NCBI RefSeq assembly: GCF_004193775.1
Contig: NC_041021.1
Location: 13,225,198 to 13,289,197 of the forward strand
Origin: Glycine soja
Lineage: Eukaryota > Streptophyta > Magnoliopsida > Fabales > Fabaceae
Direction of reading: 5' to 3'
DNA length: 64,000 bases
Each line of letters begins with the position of its first letter. Position 1 is the stretch's first letter. Both the position numbers and the translations under genes were made by a program. Shown one piece after another: positions 60,931-64,000 of this stretch. The notes beneath the pieces were generated by a model that was not told the DNA's origin, did no database searches, and saw only the letters and a program-made list of their open reading frames with translations.

Positions 60931-61600
60931 AAGGATCGAAAGAAAACAGAAGAAATGTGCAGAAAGGTCTTTGGACCGGACAATATCTGAACAATATAGA
61001 ATTGTCACCAAATGAACAAAAGGAAGGATAGGAAACCACGACCTAAAATGGTCTTCTCCCTTTAATTGCCAACCAAAATCTTGTGCGCTAGCGACTTTTT
61101 CGCCCCGCACTAAACAAAAACAGAAAAGGAAAAAGCCAACAAAAAATCAAAAGCCAAAAACACACAAAAGCCGAAAAACCCATCAAGAGAACCCATTCCC
61201 AAGGGAAGTCCTATTGATCCATGATCACGCATGTAATTTTTGATTCGATAGGAAATAATTTGCAAAGTGAAGTCATGACATATCTATGGTTCGGAATTAG
61301 GATGAAACACTTACCTGTGCGAGATTGATACACTTTGAGTGGATTTCTTCTAGTTTTGTCAAACCCAGTGTTTCCTCTAAATGGTCATTTAGAAACGAAA
61401 TGCTAACATCCAAAATCTCATTTATGGTTATGGGGGGGTTCATCAGCAGACTCTCCTTCCCTGGTAGACGCATTGTTTGTCACTCAAAAAAAAGCATATG
61501 CTGCTCTAATCGGTTGGAATATTTGTCTCTTTGCTAAAGCATGTTTGCATTTTAGTGGACAAAACACCGAAACTTTTTCAAGTATCACAAGTTATCCAGA
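60931..61600 (+). other. Non-coding spacer of element 2 before hairpin array 2
   Basis: Collinear with 22871-23519. No gene is supported. Confidence 0.5.
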
Positions 61601-61920
61601 ACTACGTAGGTCTGAGTTCCTCATTGGAGAATACGTAGGAGCAAGAGCCTCGCTTTTGTCGACCACACCACCTTTTGTTGCCATGACCCAAGAGCTGGTA
61701 GCCCGCGGAGACACCTCACGGTTATCCGCACCTCGTCATTCAGTGACCCCAAGTGTGATTGATGAGCAGAGGCCAATGTGGTCATCTGCGCCCTTCCCGA
61801 AGATGCCAGCATCTTCCGGTGGAGACTTTTTCAAGTCTCACAAGTTATCCAGAACTACGTAGGTCTGAGTTCCTCATTGGAGGATACGTAGGAGCAAGAG
61901 CCTTGCTTTTGTCGGCCGCC
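61601..61920 (+). repeat. Two internal copies of the ACTACGTAGGTCTGA module
   Basis: Copies lie at about 61601-61663 and 61853-61920, separated by 250 bp. Element 1 has only one internal copy. The second copy is preceded by TTTTTCAAGTCTCACAAGTT, which also precedes the first copy with one base change, so the whole segment was duplicated in element 2. Confidence 0.75.
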
Positions 61921-61949
61921 CCACAAGATCTGTCATACTGACCCTGAGG

Positions 61950-63440
61950 TCATATGACACGCGGAGACAAAATTTGGTCATTCCGCACCCCTTTTCCATT
62001 CAGACACAGTCGTGTCCGATGGCACGCAGAGACAAAATTTGGTCATTCTGCACGCTTGTGTCATCCAGAGGCGGTGGGCCTGATGACACGCGGAGATACC
62101 TTACGGTTATCCGCACCCTTTTGTCATCCAGAGGCGGCGGGCCCGATGACACGCAGAGACAAAATTTGGTCATTCTACACCCTTGTGTCATCCAGAGGCG
62201 GCGGGCCCGATGACACGCGGAGATACCTTACGGTTATCCGCACCCTTGTGTCATCCAGAGGCGACGGGCCCGATGACACACGGAGATACCTTACGGTTAT
62301 CCGCACCCTTTTGTCATCCAGAGGCGGCGGGCCCGATGACACGCAGAGACAAAATTTGGTCATTCTGCGCCCTTGTGTCATCCAGAGGCGGCGGGCCCGA
62401 TGACATGCGGAGATACCTTACGGTTATCCGCACCCTTGTGTCATCAAGAGGCGGCGGGCCCGATGACACGTGGAGATACCTTACGGTTATCCGCACCCTT
62501 TTGTCATCCAGAGGCGGCGGGCCCGATGACACGCAGAGACAAAATTTGGTCATTCTGCACCCTTGTGTCATCCGGAGGCGACGGGCCCGATGACACGCGG
62601 AGATACCTTACGGTTATCCGCACCCTTTTGTCATCCAGAGGCGGCGGGCCCGATGACACGCAGAGACAAAATTTGGTCATTCTGCACCCTTGTGTCATCT
62701 GGAGGCGACGGGCCCGATGACACGCGGAGATACCTTACGGTTATCCGCACCCTTTTGTCATCCAGAGGCGGCGGGCCCGATGACACGCAGAGACAAAATT
62801 TGGTCATTCTGCACCCTTGTGTCATCCAGAGGCGGCGGGCCCGATGACACGCAGAGACAAAATTTGGTCATTCTGCGCCCTTGTGTCATCCAGAGGCGGC
62901 GGGCCCGATGACACGCGGAGATACCTTACGGTTATCCGCACCCTTGTGTCATCCAGAGGCGGCGGGCCCGATGACACGTGGAGATACCTTACGGTTATCC
63001 GCACCCTTTTGTCATCCAGAGGCGGCGGGCCCGATGACACGCAGAGACAAAATTTGGTCATTCTGCACCCTTGTGTCATCTGGAGGCGACGGGCCCGATG
63101 ACACGCGGAGATACCTTACGGTTATCCGCACCCTTTTGTCATCCAGAGGCGGCGGGCCCGATGACACGCAGAGACAAAATTTGGTCATTCTGCACCCTTG
63201 TGTCATCCAGAGGCGGCGGGCCCGATGACACGCAGAGACAAAATTTGGTCATTCTGCACCCTTGTGTCATCCAGAGGCGGCGGGACCGATGACACGCGGA
63301 GACACCTTACGGTTATCCGCACCCTTTTGTCATCCAGAGGCGGCGGGCCCGATGACAAGTAGCGGCCAATGTGGTCATTCTGCACCCTTCGTCAATCGCG
63401 GCCGACAAGCCCGTTGACACGCGGAGATTTACATCATCTT
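61950..63440 (+). repeat. Tandem hairpin array 2 of element 2 (about 63-64-bp units)
   Basis: Two kinds of unit alternate irregularly: GCGGAGATACCTTACGGTTA-TCCGC and GCAGAGACAAAATTTGGTC-ATTCTGC. Each is joined by a third hairpin, TGTCATC…GATGACA, with AGAGGCGGCGGGCCC in its loop. The GCGGA and GCAGA hairpins are shared with element 1. The third hairpin is different (element 1 has GACACAGTTGTGTC). Open frames on both strands follow the repeat and are not genes. Confidence 0.92.
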
Positions 63441-63673
63441 CCGCACTTACAAGATCTGTCATACTGACTTTTGAGTCATGCTGACGGGCGAAAATACCCG
63501 AGTGGTTATCCGTATAAACATTCTTTTGCTATCTGTAAGACAGAACGCTTGATAGCATGCAGAGACTGACATAGTCTTCTGCACCTTTTGTTCCTCCGGG
63601 AACAACAAGTCATTTGCATGCGGAAAGTTTATGGTCACCCGCGACTCTCGTCAACCGAGAGGAATGAAATTAG

Positions 63674-63784
63674 TATCATACCCTAATTTCGTCCGGGGAC
63701 CTTTGCTTGATGACATGCGACTTTTCTTTGGTCCTTGTGAGGTGCTTGGCACCCATCATTAGGCAATTTGTGAAATTCCGGGAA
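63674..63784 (+). repeat. Extra truncated LTR start inside the 3' end of element 2
   Basis: TATCATACCCTAATTTCGTC at 63674 starts about 110 bp of LTR 5'-end sequence, up to AAATTCCGGGA. It then joins directly to a second copy of the 3' untranslated segment (ACAACAAGTCGTTTGCATGG). Both joins lie at short shared sequences (CCGGGA; TTAGT followed by TCATACC). Confidence 0.85.
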
Positions 63785-63862
63785 CAACAAGTCGTTTGCA
63801 TGGGGAAATTTTATGGTCACCCGCAACTCTCGTCAACCGAGAGGAACGAAATTAGTGTCCTA

Positions 63863-63911
63863 TCTTTACTTTCCTTTTATTTCCAACAAAAGACAAGTAA
63901 AGAGGGGCAAC
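63863..63911 (+). promoter_or_regulatory. Polypurine tract of element 2 with conserved hairpin
   Basis: TCTTTACTT (63863-63871) pairs with AAGTAAAGA (63895-63903). The purine tract AAAGAGGGGCA leads to the LTR at 63912. The inner stem is shorter than in element 1 (CTTTT/AAAAG). Confidence 0.75.
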
Positions 63912-64000
63912 TGTCATACCCTAATTTCGTCTGGGGACCTTTGCTTGATGACATGCGGCATTTCTTTGGTCCTTGTGAGGTGCTTGGCACCCATCATTAG
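63912..64000 (+). repeat. 3' LTR of retrotransposon 2, first 89 bp
   Basis: Starts TGTCATACCC. Two substitutions against the 5' LTR (CGTCTGGGG for CGTCCGGGG, and GGCATTTC for GGCTTTTC). Cut by the window end. Confidence 0.93.

Larger units (their letters stand above)
48311..64000 (+). mobile_element. Retrotransposon 2: older, degenerate relative of element 1, right end outside window
   Basis: It has the same layout as element 1: LTR, PBS, leader, ORF1, gag, 3' repeat region, polypurine tract, and a 3' LTR starting at 63912. It is inserted in the satellite in the same orientation. The visible 89 bp of the 3' LTR differ from the 5' LTR at two positions, so it is clearly older than element 1. 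ORF1 and gag both carry stops and frameshifts. No polymerase genes are present. The target duplication cannot be checked because the right flank is missing. Confidence 0.93.

Overview
The window is plant nuclear heterochromatin. It consists of a long tandem satellite array into which two very large, related LTR retrotransposons are inserted, both in + orientation. No ordinary host gene, rRNA, tRNA gene or CRISPR array was found. The gag/ORF1 sequences, a tRNA-Arg-type primer site, the TGGTAATCGATTACCA-type palindromes and the captured 'putative plant transposon protein' segment all resemble what I know from legumes, most of all soybean (Glycine). The organism call is recognition from memory, not a search.

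Layout: (1) 1-9384 satellite; (2) 9385-27029 retrotransposon 1, complete from LTR to LTR, with 5-bp target duplication CTAAG on both sides; (3) 27030-48310 satellite; (4) 48311-64000 retrotransposon 2, whose 3' LTR runs off the window at 63912-64000. The satellite is built of ~58-bp monomers in two alternating forms, A (~60 bp) and B (~56 bp). Together they give a 116-bp dimer with GAATTC in almost every monomer. Above the dimer lie several higher-order repeat periods: 1741/1742 bp, a 1978-bp offset, 814 bp, 404 bp, and a 2.1-kb block repeated 8232 bp away.

Both retrotransposons share one plan: LTR, tRNA-Arg-type PBS, leader, ORF1 (DUF7745-like domain plus coiled coil), degenerate gag, then about 8 kb of non-coding 3' region, polypurine tract and LTR. 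The extra ORF upstream of gag and the tRNA-Arg PBS point to the Ogre/Tat branch of Ty3-gypsy elements. I see no protease, reverse transcriptase, RNase H or integrase, so both must be non-autonomous and depend on a partner element. Element 1 is very young: I found one substitution and one 1-nt indel between its ~1944-bp LTRs. It keeps ORF1 open but has a broken gag. Element 2 is older: 2 differences in the 89 comparable LTR bases, ORF1 and gag both broken, and LTR shorter by 360 bp.

The most unusual content is in the 3' regions. Each element carries two tandem arrays made of small hairpins, and the stem variants are compensatory: GAGGAC/GTCCTC versus GAGGGC/GCCCTC in one array, GCGGA/TCCGC versus GCAGA/TCTGC in the other. 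The same hairpin framework recurs with at least seven different loops up to the polypurine tract, which itself sits at the foot of a 9+7-bp hairpin. Together with palindromes around the LTR TATA box and a repeated leader module before both ORF1 and gag, this suggests these RNAs are strongly structured. A function is inference only.
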